Assembly (NCBI GenBank): GCA_036346225.1
Contig: JARFIW010000108.1
Location: 1,612,001-1,676,000, forward strand
Direction: 5' to 3'
DNA: 64,000 bases
Origin: Platerodrilus igneus
Taxonomy: Eukaryota > Arthropoda > Insecta > Coleoptera > Lycidae
Below the pieces are notes generated by a model. The model saw only the letters and a list, made by a program, of their open reading frames with translations. It did not search any database and was not told the origin of the DNA. How positions within the stretch are numbered: position 1 is the first letter of the stretch; each line of letters starts with the position of its first letter. The translations under genes were made by a program, and so were the position numbers. Shown piece by piece: positions 22,416 through 33,375 of the stretch.

Positions 22416-22418
<3 letters not shown>
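21878..22418 (+). mobile_element. Possible 3' LTR of the preceding gypsy element
   Basis: The sequence starts GTTATATGC right after the 45-bp repeat, has a TATATA-like stretch near 22124-22130 (ACATATATACCCGG) that could be a promoter, and runs up to an (AT)n tract, a target type favoured by 17.6/297-like elements. No second copy was found in the window, so the call is an inference from position. Confidence 0.35.

Positions 22419-22456
<38 letters not shown>
22419..22456. repeat. (AT)n microsatellite
   Basis: Pure AT dinucleotide run of about 38 bp that borders an unassigned 409-bp segment to its right. Confidence 0.95.
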
Positions 22457-22460
<4 letters not shown>

Positions 22461-22861
22461 AAAACTTCATACAGTTGGAGGTCAGCGATTTACAATATAG
22501 ATGGCCTTATCGTATATTATTGTTGTGCTACACATATGGCGGAGCGATAAAGCCTTTTCGCTTCACCAACAACACACTCTCGTATCGTCCTTCACCGACT
22601 CAACACCTAATAACTATAACCGCGAGTGCATAAGTGCTGCTGTCCGACCAGGTTGCGTCGACCGGTAAACAACACCTATCTTCGCGGGAGTAAATTGGTG
22701 AACAACATTGCAAGGTAAGCAAAACATTAATTACGGTTTGACCTATGTTACTGTTTTTCGCGCCTTACCTCCAATTGCATTACAATTACAGTCCATTTGC
22801 TAAGCTTTACGCGTTGGGAAACGTTCTGGAGCTGTCCCGATTTATACACTCCAACGTATAC

Positions 22862-22865
<4 letters not shown>
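22457..22865. other. Unassigned 409-bp segment between two (AT)n tracts
   Basis: G+C-richer than its surroundings in the middle (22590-22700, for example TGCTGCTGTCCGACCAGG). It has no convincing reading frame. Its position between AT tracts is like that of the long LTR units, but its sequence is not related to them by eye. Confidence 0.4.

Positions 22866-22906
<41 letters not shown>
22866..22906. repeat. (AT)n microsatellite at the left flank of the long-LTR element
   Basis: Pure AT run of about 40 bp ending where the LTR starts (TACTCATATTTAG at 22907). The right flank of the same element begins ATATATATG at 30228, so the element inserted into an AT tract and the duplication is hidden in it. 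Confidence 0.95.
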
Positions 22907-22908
<2 letters not shown>

Positions 22909-23871
22909 CTCATATTTAGACCAGGGTAGAAAATTAAATAATCACATCAAATAATTTTAATCACTGTGTATAAGGAATTTTATTAAATAATACGCTTTAT
23001 TAAAACCATGAAGCATAAATAAATTCTGTCGTCTCAGTAAAAATAAGAAATTTAAATCATGTACAAGACGCTTTATATCAAAAGAAACAGTATTAAAAAG
23101 CTCTGCGTGTAATTTAATTATTCCTAATAAAGAAACAAATGGAAATTACGTGCAAAATTTATATTAATTAACCCTATTTTAAGTAACAAGTAGTAGACAA
23201 AGCGTACAGATAATAATTAATATTTAGTTAGGATTCACTAAAATGAAAGGATAGAAGTCAATTTTAATTGGAGTTAATTAAACCATTATTAATAATAAGC
23301 ATAAAAGTCTGTGAAAATCCAAGATTATAATACCAGAAAATAAAGCTCTGAGAATTAATATTATTTTGAACACCTGCGTAGTTTAAATATCACGTACGGC
23401 GAAAATTGTGTAGATAACAAATGGTTTCAAAGAATCTTGGAGAAACCGGGGCTTAATATTCACGAGAATGTGCGATACGGGGTTATTTAACCCAGATAGT
23501 CCACATGGACTAAAATATAATCGATAATAAAGAATATCAATTTGCACCAATACGAACAAGTTAGAAAAGGAAAGAGAAATGCGTCAAGCAAAGACACATA
23601 TAGTAAAAGGCGTGATTTAAGCAACGTCACGAGGGTCACAATTGGTTGAAAATAGGATGCAAATATCAGAGGTAGAAACAACAATTTCTGTACAAAATTA
23701 ATTAGTTTTTCTCGGACATGTTTGCGTGCCGTGTGAGAATTTCTGAGATTTAAATGGGGCGAGTGAAAAATTCGTAAAAACCGATGCGCGAGCGACGGAC
23801 TGGGAACATAGAATGAGAAATTCTTAAGAATTGTCTGTTTTGAGGACAAAAGCGACGTGCCGGCTATTCGC

Positions 23872-23880
23872 TATATATAG
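23872..23880 (+). promoter_or_regulatory. TATA box of the family C 5' LTR
   Basis: TATATATAG in the context GCTATATATAGAGG. Transcription would be expected to begin about 25-30 bases on, near 23905. The same box is at 29057-29065 in the 3' LTR. Related LTRs D1 and D2 have TATAAATA boxes at a similar distance from their start. Confidence 0.6.
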
Positions 23881-24967
23881 AGGTGGTAATATGAATTTAG
23901 GTCTCTTAGACTTTTGACTATTCGATGCGTTAAAAGCTCTTACATCCGCGACTTGATTCAAGATGTTAAACAGTGCATTTTAGTTTGATAAAATAATTTA
24001 AAATTTTGCTCGTATATTTTAGTGATTCAAAATAGTTTGTTATTTACGTGCTAACATGAAGGTACTTCAGTGCACTTAGATACAAGGTAATAAAATTTAG
24101 TATCACTGTACCAATTAGCAAAATTTACAACGACAAATGTATACACAAAAGTAGGCAGTTTTGGCGTATATTGGTGAAAGACGCATGAATTTCTTTGCTA
24201 TTTTTCGGGGTGTTAATAATTAAATGGTTCAAATACGTGTCTGGATCCACGAAACAAGGGTCAGATATACACAGATGAGTTCCGGAAAAGCCCAGAAACA
24301 ACTTTAAATAAATGGTGATGGAGAAAATTTTAAAAGCGTTGAGAATTAGAAGCCGTAAATATAATCCTGTTGGAATGGTGTGATTAACTAAAGGGACGAT
24401 GTACATTGAAGCTACGAGGACAGTAACCTTCAGGTAAATTATACTATTTTGTTTGACATTTTGTGTGTGTTGAATAACTTTATAATTGATTTACTTTAAA
24501 TGGACATTAGTGAAATTGTACTAACCATAAAATTTTAATTTTAAGATGAAATTTGCTTGTTTAAGTAGAAAGGGTATTTAGTATTGATGTTCTGAATTAT
24601 GATGAAAATATGGGTATGTCTTTGAGCTCAATTAGACGAACCTGGTTAATTAACGTAAAGGGGTGGTAGATGCTCCCTTTATACTCAGACTCCGGTCTGC
24701 TTATATTGTTATATTATTTAGTAGGCATCCAACAAGGACTTTAATTCTGGATGCACGTTAAAGTGATAATAAAATTAATCTTGAAATTCTTTTTAAAACT
24801 GAATTTTATGCTGAAATTTAATTTGAAAATTTAATGTATTCTGAATATTGATGTAAATAGAGTTAACGTTGATGTTTGTGGTAGGAATGTGTTGTTTAAT
24901 TTTATGAATGAGGAGGTTTATAAAATTAGGTGAGCAGCCGAGGCGAAAACAGGATCACAGCAGTTTA

Positions 24968-24993
24968 TGACGCCCAATCTGTGGGACTAGAAT
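24968..24993 (+). other. Degenerate primer-binding-site module inside the LTR end
   Basis: TGACGCCCAATCTGTGGGAC resembles the tRNA-Lys(1,2) primer-binding site TGGCGCCCAACGTGGGGC extended into the T arm. It is preceded by CACAGCA and a 5-base spacer, exactly as the active site at 25050 is. Copies are present in the 3' LTR (30151-30176) and in the inverted solo LTR (37303-37328). Confidence 0.6.
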
Positions 24994-25049
24994 TTTTTTG
25001 TTGAAAGGACCCAGTTCCCGCATTCAAAGGAGCATATTACAGCAGTCTT

Positions 25050-25079
25050 TGGCGACCCAAAAGTGAGGCTCGAGTTCCA
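25050..25079 (+). other. Primer-binding site of the family C element
   Basis: TGGCGACCCAAAAGTGAGGC begins 5 bases after the LTR end CAGCA (25044) and is not present in the 3' LTR, as expected for a true primer-binding site. The extended similarity to the T arm (CTCGAG) points to a tRNA-Lys-like primer. Confidence 0.65.
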
Positions 25080-25188
25080 AATAAAATTTTTGTGATTTTA
25101 TTCCAGGAAACTGGCGATCTGAGAGAGAGAGTTTCTGTGTGTGTATAAATTTAAGAGTAGTTAGAGTGTGTGTGAGTGATTTGAACGT

Positions 25189-26345
25189 ATGCAGAGAAAA
25201 GAGTGGTTAAGGAGTCAAGGAGTGGAAATTGGAAGTGACGATAGTGCATTGTGTGAGAAAAATTCGAAAATGGAAGAAGCTGGAGGCAGTAGAGATCAGT
25301 CGAGGACGGAATCAGGGGATCAAGGAAACGAGATGATAATGAGAATGCTAGAGAGGATGAACGAAGAATCGAATAGAGCTAGGGAGGAGTCCAAAGCAAA
25401 AATTAGAGCAGATAAGCGGGAAAATTGAACAAAATACTAAAGAATTTACAGAATTTAAAGATAGTCTTACCGTGAAACTGGGGGAAGTAGAAAATAGGGT
25501 TGAAAAAAATGAGTGTGATGATACAGGTCTTCGACAGGAAATGGGACATTTAAGGGCCGAAGTACGCATTTTTTGTGAAGAAGAGATTAATGTAAAAATG
25601 ACTGAAGTGACGGACTCATGTAGGGATCAGTTAGGCAGGGTAGAACGCGAAGTTAGTAGTATCAAATATAACATGTCAAATTTAACGGGAGATGGTCCCA
25701 GATTTTATACAGGTGGAGTATCATTGGACCAACACATGAAGTTTTATGGCGATAACAGGGTAAATCCACAAATTTTTATTAATAGTGTAAGAAATCTAGT
25801 GGGAAATTTATTTGACGAACAGACTAAACTAAATACGATAAAGGCTTTATTAAAGGACAACGCGGAAGCATGGTACAATTTAGTAGGACAGGACATAAAC
25901 ACGTATCAGGACTTTAAAAACAAATTTTTAAAGCACTACTGGAGTGACCACAGACAAGATCAGGTACGAGACGACTTAATCACAGGAAATTTAAGGAGAA
26001 TTTTCAGGAAGTAGAGCAATATGCTATACGCAAGTATAGCATAGCAAAGCAACTGAACCCACCACTGACGGACCGACAAATTATTAAGTATTTATCACGA
26101 CACTTCGAGGTAGACATAAGACAGCACGTAGCACTACAGAACATAGTGGACAGAGAAATGTTTTTGGAATACCTGCAGAGGTACGACGACGTAAGTAGTG
26201 GACGACCTCGGGATATTAGGGAAAGACAGATCAACACAGTTAGGTTGGACAATAGACGGGACAACTATGCTAGAAGGGGGAATAATTACGGATACCAGCG
26301 ACAGAATTGGGAACAGAGACGACCATATGTTAGAGTAATAGTTTA
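25189..26345 (+). pseudogene. gag of the family C element
   Basis: The start at 25189 opens MQRKEWLRSQGVEIGSDD; the LRS.GV.IGSDDS block recurs at 59012, which supports this start. A long Glu/Lys-rich coiled coil follows, with one frameshift near 25410, to about 25700. The capsid part reads FYTGGVSLDQHMKFYGDN, NPQIFINSVRNLVGN, TIKALLKDNAEAWYNLV and FKNKFLKHYWSD, the pattern of gypsy-type gags. A second shift near 26000 leads to LNPPLTDRQIIKYL and an Arg/Asn-rich nucleic-acid-binding tail. Two frameshifts disable it; the rest is well kept. Confidence 0.8.
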
Positions 26346-26651
26346 GGAAGGGACCTGCACCGAGACCGGGACCTACCAGAATGAATAGTTCACCAGACAT
26401 GAGCGGGACTGCTAATACAGACACGGAACGAGTGGAAACGCCTAGGACATACGCTGAGGTGACGGCTAGACCAGGACCGAGTAGGGAAAACAGACCTGGA
26501 CAGGATTTTTAGAACGCGACAGACCACTAGATTTCAGTGTAAATGTATATGAACATCCACGTAAATTTTTCAAAATTGAGGAGGAAGTAGAGCCAGAAAC
26601 TAAGGAAAATTTATGTTTGCCAATTATTAATTTAGAAATTTTGAGAATAAT

Positions 26652-26924
26652 GTAGAAGTATTACTTGATACAGGGGCAGAGGCGAGTTTAATATCGGAGG
26701 AATTCGTCAGCAAAATTAGGAATAAGGTTTGTGATAGAATTATGCCTATAAAGCGTAGCCATTTAGTAGCTCCAAATAAAAAGAAGTTTGCTGTAGTAAA
26801 TAGTGTTGTGGTGCTTAGGATAGATATAGGAGGTTTAAGCTGTGAACAGGAGTTTGTAATTGTACCTGGACTGAAGTTTCAGAGCATTTTAGGTGTTGAC
26901 TGTATGATGAAGTTAGGGTTTTGA
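26652..26924 (+). pseudogene. Retroviral-type aspartic protease
   Basis: The frame carries VLLDTGAEASLISEEFV with the catalytic Asp of DTGA at 26667-26669, then MPIKRSHLVAPNKKK, SVVVLRIDIGG, EFVIVPGLKFQSILG and VDCMMKLGF, the standard order of a gypsy protease, which matures gag and pol. It ends in a stop at 26922-26924 where pol should continue. A frameshift separates it from gag upstream. The active site looks intact, but without a continuous gag-pol frame it would not be made normally. Confidence 0.85.
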
Positions 26925-27552
26925 TAGATATGGAACGGAAGGTAATAAGGATTAATGATAGGGTAGTGCCATGGAAGGGCAGTTATGAAGTCACAGAGGA
27001 TGACACGGGGTTTAGTATTAATGTAGTAGAGGTAGAGGATGATGAAGGTAAACAGATCAACACGATAAGATGTCCAGAGGATAGGAGAGTAGAGGTTCAA
27101 GCTTTAGTACAAAACATGCAGAATTAGTGGGGGTAGAAGCAACAGCAGCATATCGGGAGCAGGTGAAGGCAGAATTATTTTTGATGAGGTTAAGTGGCAA
27201 AGTTGTTTTTAATAAAGTAGATTTAAGGAATTCATTCTGGCGGATTCCATTACAAAAGAATTCTAGAAGGTACATAAGATTTTCCATAGAGGGAAAAATC
27301 GATAATTTTAAAGTAGTATCGTTTGGTTTGTCGGCAGAAAAAGAAATAAGAATAAATGAGAAACAGACAAGTGTAGGGACTGAAGAAGAAGTAATATTTA
27401 AAAGTCAGGATAATAGGGATGATAAGTTTATTGTATGTGAGATAATAGGGATGATAAGTATAGATATAGAAGGGGGAGAGATAGGGATGAAGAGTATTAG
27501 GATGGTGAGAAGAAAGACTTGGAGGGTCAAGAAGAGAGTTAGATTTAAATAG
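26921..27552 (+). pseudogene. Reverse transcriptase stub of family C
   Basis: After the protease the sequence passes through a linker (26921-27126) to VVFNKVDLRNSFWRIPLQKN and FSIEGKIDNFKVVSFGLS (27200-27345). These are the block with the first catalytic Asp (VDLRNSFW.IPL) and the following FGL block of Ty3/gypsy RTs. The finger region before and the YxDD block after are both missing. After FGLS the frame runs into Lys/Arg-rich low-complexity sequence that merges with the purine repeat. It cannot be an active polymerase. Confidence 0.78.
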
Positions 27553-28010
27553 GATAGGTATAGGATAGGTGTATATAGAAAAGTAGAAGTAAGTGTTTAT
27601 AGAAAATAAAGCTAGGTATAGGATAAATATGGGCGATAATTAGGAATAGGTTTAGGATGAGAATAAAGAGTAAATGTAGGAAGAAAATGAGATAGGTAAA
27701 GTGTAGATATTTCATAGAAGGTTAGTGGAGAGTTAGGAATAGAGTAAGAATAGGATAGGTATATAGGATTAGGTAGGGGGAAGTAAAGTATAGTGAAGAT
27801 TAGTTAAAAGTTAGGAATAAGATAGGTATATAGGATGTATATAGGATAAGATGGATAAGTAGGATGAAGTTAGGGATAATTTTAGTTTATAGAAGTAGGT
27901 GAGAGTTAGGAATAGGATAGGGATATAGGATCGGTGTAAATATTTTTTTTGAATTGGAGACAAAGTAGGTAAGTTAGATAGATAAGGGTAGAGAGAGATA
28001 GGCAATTTTT
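27540..28010 (+). repeat. Purine-rich degenerate repeat replacing the end of pol
   Basis: About 470 bp built from variants of AGGATAGGTATAGGAT and AGTTAGGAATAGGATAGGT with very few C on the plus strand. It lies between the RT stub and the 3' polypurine tract, where RNase H and integrase should be. It may have arisen by expansion of a polypurine-tract-like motif. Confidence 0.8.
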
Positions 28011-28090
28011 TTTTGTAATTTTTTTTGGTCTAAATGCTTTATATTTGCATTCAAATAAGTGGGATTATTTGTATTCAAATAGGGGGAAAA

Positions 28091-30227
28091 TACTCATATT
28101 TAGACCAGGGTAGAAAATTAAATAATCACATCAAATAATTTTAATCACCGTGTATAAGGAATTTTATTAAATAATACGCTTTATTAAAACCATGAAGCAT
28201 AAATAAATTTGGTCGTCTCAGTAAAAATAAGAAATTTAAATCATGTACAAGACGCTTTATATCAAAAGAAACAGTATTAAACAGCTCTGCGTGTAATTTA
28301 ATTATTCCTAATAAAGAAACAAATGGAAATTACGTGCAAAATTTATATTAATTAACCCTATTTTAAGTAACAAGTAGCAGACAAAGTGTACAGATAATAA
28401 TTAATATTTAGTTAGGATTCACTAAAATGAAAGGATAGAAGTCAATTTTAATTGGAGTTAATTAAACCATTATTAATAATAAGCATAAAAGTCTGTGAAA
28501 ATCCAAGATTATAATACCAGAAAATAAAGCTCTGAGAATTAATATTATTTTGAACACCTGCGTAGTTTAAATATCACGTACGGCGAAAATTGTGTAGATA
28601 ACAAATGGTTTCAAAGAATCTTGGAGAAACCGGGGCTTAATATTCACGAGAATGTGCGATACGGGGTTATTTAACCCAGATAGTCCACATGGACTAAAAT
28701 ATAATCGATAATAAAGAATATCAATTTGCACCAATACGAACAAGTTAGAAAAGGAAAGAGAAAATGCGTCAAGCAAAGACACATATAGTAAAAGGCGTGA
28801 TTTAAGCAACGTCACGAGGGTCACAATTGGTTGAAAATAGGATGCAAATATCAGAGGTAGAAACAACAATTTCTGTACAAAATTAATTAGTTTTTCTCGG
28901 ACATGTTTGCGTGCCGTGTGAGAATTTCTGAGATTTAAATGGGGCGAGTGAAAAATTCGTAAAAACCGATGCGCGAGCGACGGACTGGGAACATAGAATG
29001 AGAAATTCTTAAGAATTGTCTGTTTTGAGGACAAAAGCGACGTGCCGGCTATTCGCTATATATAGAGGTGGTAATATGAATTTAGGTCTCTTAGACTTTT
29101 GACTATTCGATGCGTTAAAAGCTCTTACATCCGCGACTTGATTCAAGATGTTAAACAGTGCATTTTAGTTTGATAAAATAATTTAAAATTTTGCTCGTAT
29201 ATTTTAGTGATTCAAAATAGTTTGTTATTTACGTGCTAACATGAAGGTACTTCAGTGCACTTAGATACAAGGTAATAAAATTTAGTATCACTGTACCAAT
29301 TAGCAAAATTTACAACGACAAATGTATACACAAAAGTAGGCAGTTTTGGCGTATATTGGTGAAAGACGCATGAATTTCTTTGCTATTTTTCGGGGTGTTA
29401 ATAATTAAATGGTTCAAATACGTGTCTGGATCCACGAAACAAGGGTCAGATATACACAGATGAGTTCCGGAAAAGCCCAGAAACAACTTTAAATAAATGG
29501 TGATGGAGAAAATTTTAAAAGCGTTGAGAATTAGAAGCCGTAAATATAATCCTGTTGGAATGGTGTGATTAACTAAAGGGACGATGTACATTGAAGCTAC
29601 GAGGACAGTAACCTTCAGGTAAATTATACTATTTTGTTTGACATTTTGTGTGTGTTGAATAACTTTATAATTGATTTACTTTAAATGGACATTAGTGAAA
29701 TTGTACTAACCATAAAATTTTAATTTTAAGATGAAATTTGCTTGTTTAAGTAGAAAGGGGTATTTAGTATTGATGTTCTAATTATGATGAAAATATGGGT
29801 ATGTCTTTGAGCTCAATTAGACGAACCTGGTTAATTAACGTAAAGGGTGGTAGATGCTCCTTTATACTCAGACTCCGGTCTGCTTATATTGTTATATTAT
29901 TTAGTAGGCATCCAACAAGGACTTTAATTCTGGATGCACGTTAAAGTGATAATAAAATTAATCTTGAAATTCTTTTTAAAACTGAATTTTATGCTGAAAT
30001 TTAATTTGAAAATTTAATGTATTCTGAATATTGATGTAAATAGAGTTAACGTTGATGTTTGTGGTAGGAATGTGTTGTTTAATTTTATGAATGAGGAGGT
30101 TTATAAAATTAGGTGAGCAGCCGAGGCGAAAACAGGATCACAGCAGTTTATGACGCCCAATCTGTGGGACTAGAATTTTTTTGTTGAAAGGACCCAGTTC
30201 CCGCATTCAAAGGAGCATATCACAGCA
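28091..30227 (+). repeat. 3' LTR of the family C element
   Basis: It begins TACTCATATTTAGACC directly after the polypurine tract and ends ATATCACAGCA, followed by ATATATATG. The TATA box is at 29057-29065 and the degenerate primer-binding module at 30151-30176. Differences from the 5' LTR are mostly single bases and homopolymer changes. Confidence 0.88.
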
Positions 30228-32091
30228 ATATATATGAAAAGGGCCGCGTTGCAAGCTTCTCTAAACGAGTGGTATGATATAGATACAGCAATTTGTAAAA
30301 CTTGAAATTGTTCACTTACGTTCCTTTCTAACTTTGCCTTACTAGTGCAACAGAATTGACAGAGTTTTCAAAATGAAATCAAACGCAGCAATATCACAAA
30401 GTATTTATACAGTATGAAATATTTTCTCTCGTACAAAAGCATATAGAACATTTACAACATCGTTCCTTTCAAACATAAAATAATTTCTAAGTATTTATTA
30501 TAAAAAAAAGTTTCCTACCTTATTTTAAATTTACAGAATTAAATTTCTTCTTTTATGGATGGTTTACTTGGTTATGATTATTCCCACGCTTGTAAGATTT
30601 GTTTTGGCTAAAACAAATCCATGGCAGATAATCTATTAAAAGGTCAGAGTATTTCAAACTCTGAACACAAACTTTCCTGGCAAAAAATCCTCACAAAAAT
30701 ATTATATGATTTACACCTAATATTCTATCTTAAATTAAATACAAATACGCCAATATCAGTTAAAAATAAATCTAAAAGTACTACTTTCAGAATCCACAAA
30801 AACGCTCCTCGTAATTAAATATCTTCTTATTTCAAATTGACGTCAAAGCGGCTTACAAGATATTCCATATTTAAAATCCTCATTTTAAACTGCAGTTACC
30901 AAAGTACATTTTGGGGTAAAATCTCCTTTCGGTTATTTAATAAAATTTTTAAAATAGCGTTACATTGAACAATTTTCCCTTTTGATTGTAATTAATAAAT
31001 TCCATTTTTTATGTAATTTGCATTTAAAACATCACTTTGCATACATCAATTTATCATCTTCGCAAAGCAACAGCTCCCGACTTAAATCAAAATAACATTT
31101 CGCGATTGAATTTAAGAATCTAATCAATCGAATGAATACCCGTTTCTAATAAACGCTTCCTTATATACACTAATTATCTATTTAAAGAAGATTGTAGAAT
31201 AATATGGAACATTATGATGCAAGGTTCGCAAAAAAACTCATTAGCGTCTAAAATTGCGGCGTTTATTCCTCGTAATCTCGTTCCGCTTATTCGTGACACG
31301 CGCTGTTTGTCTTTGTTTAACACAGATATGCGATTATTTTGGCGTCGCATACTAATGCAAAAGATGATCAATTTTATAGGATATTTGATGGATTTTGTGG
31401 GTTTTTCGTATTCCGACCGCTTCTCGGAATAAATGTTTTATTAGATATTCACGTAGTTCTAAATACTAATGAATCACCTCTTTATATTCCTAACATTCTA
31501 GAAAATTCTTTATTTAAAATAAATTTCTGTAATCCACAGGGTAGTTAATTTAAACTTTAACTGCTTTTTGATACAAAAGAGGTTGCATTTTATAGACGTG
31601 TTTTTAATACACTTATTAGGTTAGAGTTGGTGTTTTTTAACAAGATTGTAGTTTTTTATGCTAAATGTGCAAAGATAGTATTATTCTACGCTATTTACAG
31701 CAAATCAAAAGCATTTTAATTAAAAATGTATTGATAACTAATAAGTGAAAATAAATGGCTTTGTATTTAACTTAAAATGATCAATTGGCGTTCGCATTTA
31801 AATGCGTTTTGGGGTATCTTACAATTAATTATTTTTACATATACAACTTAAATTGCTTGCTATTTATTTATAAGATGCTTATATCATACAGGGTGATTAT
31901 TTATACACGCGCAATTTGCGTTTTTGCATGGCACTTTAATAAATAAAAGTACGCTTGTATTTTACAAGGTGTAACCATGAATTTACGGAAAATTCTGTTT
32001 TTTTCTGGATTCTATTATTATTTAGTGGGATTTACTTGTAGAATTTGGCTTTCAATGACCTCTCGTGACCACTTATCACGTCAATATATAC
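30228..32091. other. Unassigned A+T-rich stretch
   Basis: No gene, LTR or RNA recognised. Small frames at 30621-30818 and 31214-31432 have no family features. The region may be ordinary host non-coding DNA. Confidence 0.4.
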
Positions 32092-32113
32092 ATATATATA
32101 TATATATATATAT
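32092..32113. repeat. Short (AT)n tract
   Basis: AT run directly to the left of the truncated pogo-like element; the break point of that element coincides with it. Confidence 0.85.
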
Positions 32114-32296
32114 GTGTCAGTTAAGGAAGCAAGATCCTCATTCGATACCTTACAAACCTTCTGTCTACAAAACGAAAGTGATGAAAAAACATTTCAGGCA
32201 CTTTTTCTCTTAAAAAAAATTATTGAGCAGTCTGAGCAGCAGCAACGTGCTTTGAAGCAAACCAGTATAACAAAGTTCTTTCGAAAGACTAATTAA
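32114..32296 (+). pseudogene. pogo/Tigger transposase C-terminus with PIP-box-like motif
   Basis: This 60-codon frame covers only the last part of the transposase. It has a helical segment and ends KQTSITKFFRKTN. QTSITKFF satisfies the PCNA-interacting consensus Q..(I/L/M)..(F/Y)(F/Y), and pogo-type transposases are known to carry such a motif at the C-terminus. The catalytic DDE domain and DNA-binding part are missing, so it is a remnant. The frame is open to its natural stop, which is followed directly by the 3' UTR and terminal repeat. Confidence 0.7.
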
Positions 32297-32512
32297 TTCA
32301 CATTATGAATACATGTATGTACACGAATGTACCTCTAAACTTTTGTCATTGTTATAGAATAGCAGTTAATAAATAATAATTGATCAACACTTAATAATTC
32401 GAAGTTTTATTTATTTTCTCTCACAAATTTCGAACCATTTGATATTTCAAACACTCGATAATTCGTAATAATTTTAAAAGTCCCTCGAGTTTCGAATTAA
32501 CGAGAGTCGACT

Positions 32513-32513
<1 letters not shown>
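32114..32513 (+). mobile_element. 5'-truncated pogo/Tigger DNA transposon
   Basis: The end of a pogo/Tigger-type transposase (32114-32296) is followed by about 200 bp of 3' UTR that finishes in CTCGAGTTTCGAATTAACGA and GAGTCGACTG. Read inwards this starts CAGTCGACTCTCGTTAATTC, the typical pogo/Tigger terminal repeat, next to a TA-rich target. The left end is lost at the (AT)n tract. Confidence 0.75.

Positions 32514-32515
<2 letters not shown>

Positions 32516-32556
<41 letters not shown>
32516..32556. repeat. (AT)n microsatellite
   Basis: AT run of about 40 bp next to the pogo/Tigger end. Confidence 0.93.
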
Positions 32557-32558
<2 letters not shown>

Positions 32559-32984
32559 TTTTTAAAGAGAAAAGTATTTGTTAAAACACTCGGTATATTA
32601 AATTATAAATGCATAAACCCGTTATTCAAGAATTTCATTCTTAATGACGAAGTTGTACTGCTTTTAGATAAAGAACAACGATATTTACTATCTTCCACAC
32701 GTAAGAGGGCGTTATTTTTAGGAGCTTCATACCAAAGTACACATTTGGTATCCATTACGGAGTAAGTGCGTGATTGTCATAAAAGATTATCATGTTTGCA
32801 AGTAATGGAGCGTATTTATTTAAAATATCAGTCGATATTCAAAGAAACTAGGATTTTATTTCAATTGGAAAATAACTTGAAAATGTGTTTATTAAATTTG
32901 GAAAGAAGACTTTTCTAAAAAAGGCAGCTCCCAAAGCCCAAAACGTAACTTTAGATAGTTCTAATTGGAGCTTTGATACGAATT

Positions 32985-33375
32985 ATGAGAGGTTTTACAA
33001 TACTAGTTTTAATTTAAAGTTTTGATAGTCATGATTTAAAATAAAACAGTGTAAATATGTGATATTAATTACTGTCGATATAAATCACTCTATGTGATAT
33101 AAATTACTGTAGTGATTATATAAATTAATAATTATTGCGTGGATAATTAACTATAGTGCCTAAATAGTAAGCAATTAAAAAGAGAGCATCGTAGTTTTAA
33201 AAAGATAATACTTGTACTGTTAGCGATTAGCTGGAAAGAAATTGTGGGAGCTTTTAGAATTTCATTGTAGCTAGAGATTGTTGAAAAAGTTTGTATGGTC
33301 AGTTTGATAATAAGGAATTATTGTCTGGGCAAAAGGAGTTTTTGTAACAATACTTTTCTTGGACACAAGCTACAA
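32985..33375 (+). mobile_element. LTR fragment of the macro-domain gypsy family
   Basis: The stretch shares with 17499-18119 the blocks GATATTAATTACTGTCGATA, GTGATTATATAAATTAA, GTGGATAATTAACTATAGTG and CAGTTTGATAATAAGGA, and the order is the same. It corresponds to the second half of the LTR. No internal sequence adjoins it. Confidence 0.6.

Larger units (their letters stand above)
22907..25044 (+). repeat. 5' LTR of the family C element
   Basis: It starts TACTCATATTTAGACC and ends ATTACAGCA. About 965 bp in is a TATA box, so U3 is about 1 kb and R-U5 about 1.15 kb, unusually long. Near the 3' end it contains a degenerate primer-binding-site copy (24968-24993). There are minus-strand open frames at 23487-23849 and 24125-24406 with matching frames in the other copies; I do not take them as genes. 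Confidence 0.88.
22907..30227 (+). mobile_element. Long-LTR Ty3/gypsy-like retrotransposon (family C), recent and defective
   Basis: The 5' LTR (22907-25044, 2138 bp) and 3' LTR (28091-30227, 2137 bp) differ at only about a dozen places that I could see. Between them are a primer-binding site, gag (25189), protease (26652), a short piece of reverse transcriptase (to about 27345), a purine-rich repeat and the polypurine tract AATAGGGGGAAAA at 28078-28090. RNase H and integrase are absent. A related solo LTR lies inverted at 37252-39384. The near identity of the LTRs with a broken interior implies that proteins from another copy moved it. Confidence 0.85.

Noticed and set aside
23487..29591. 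Minus-strand frames of 93-155 codons repeated in the LTR copies (23487-23849, 24125-24406, 28567-29034, 29310-29591, partly 37838-38098)
   Set aside because: They are alike only because the LTRs are alike. A one-base change shortens the first frame in one copy, and the third LTR truncates the second; composition is low-complexity Leu/Ile/Ser-rich and no motif is seen.
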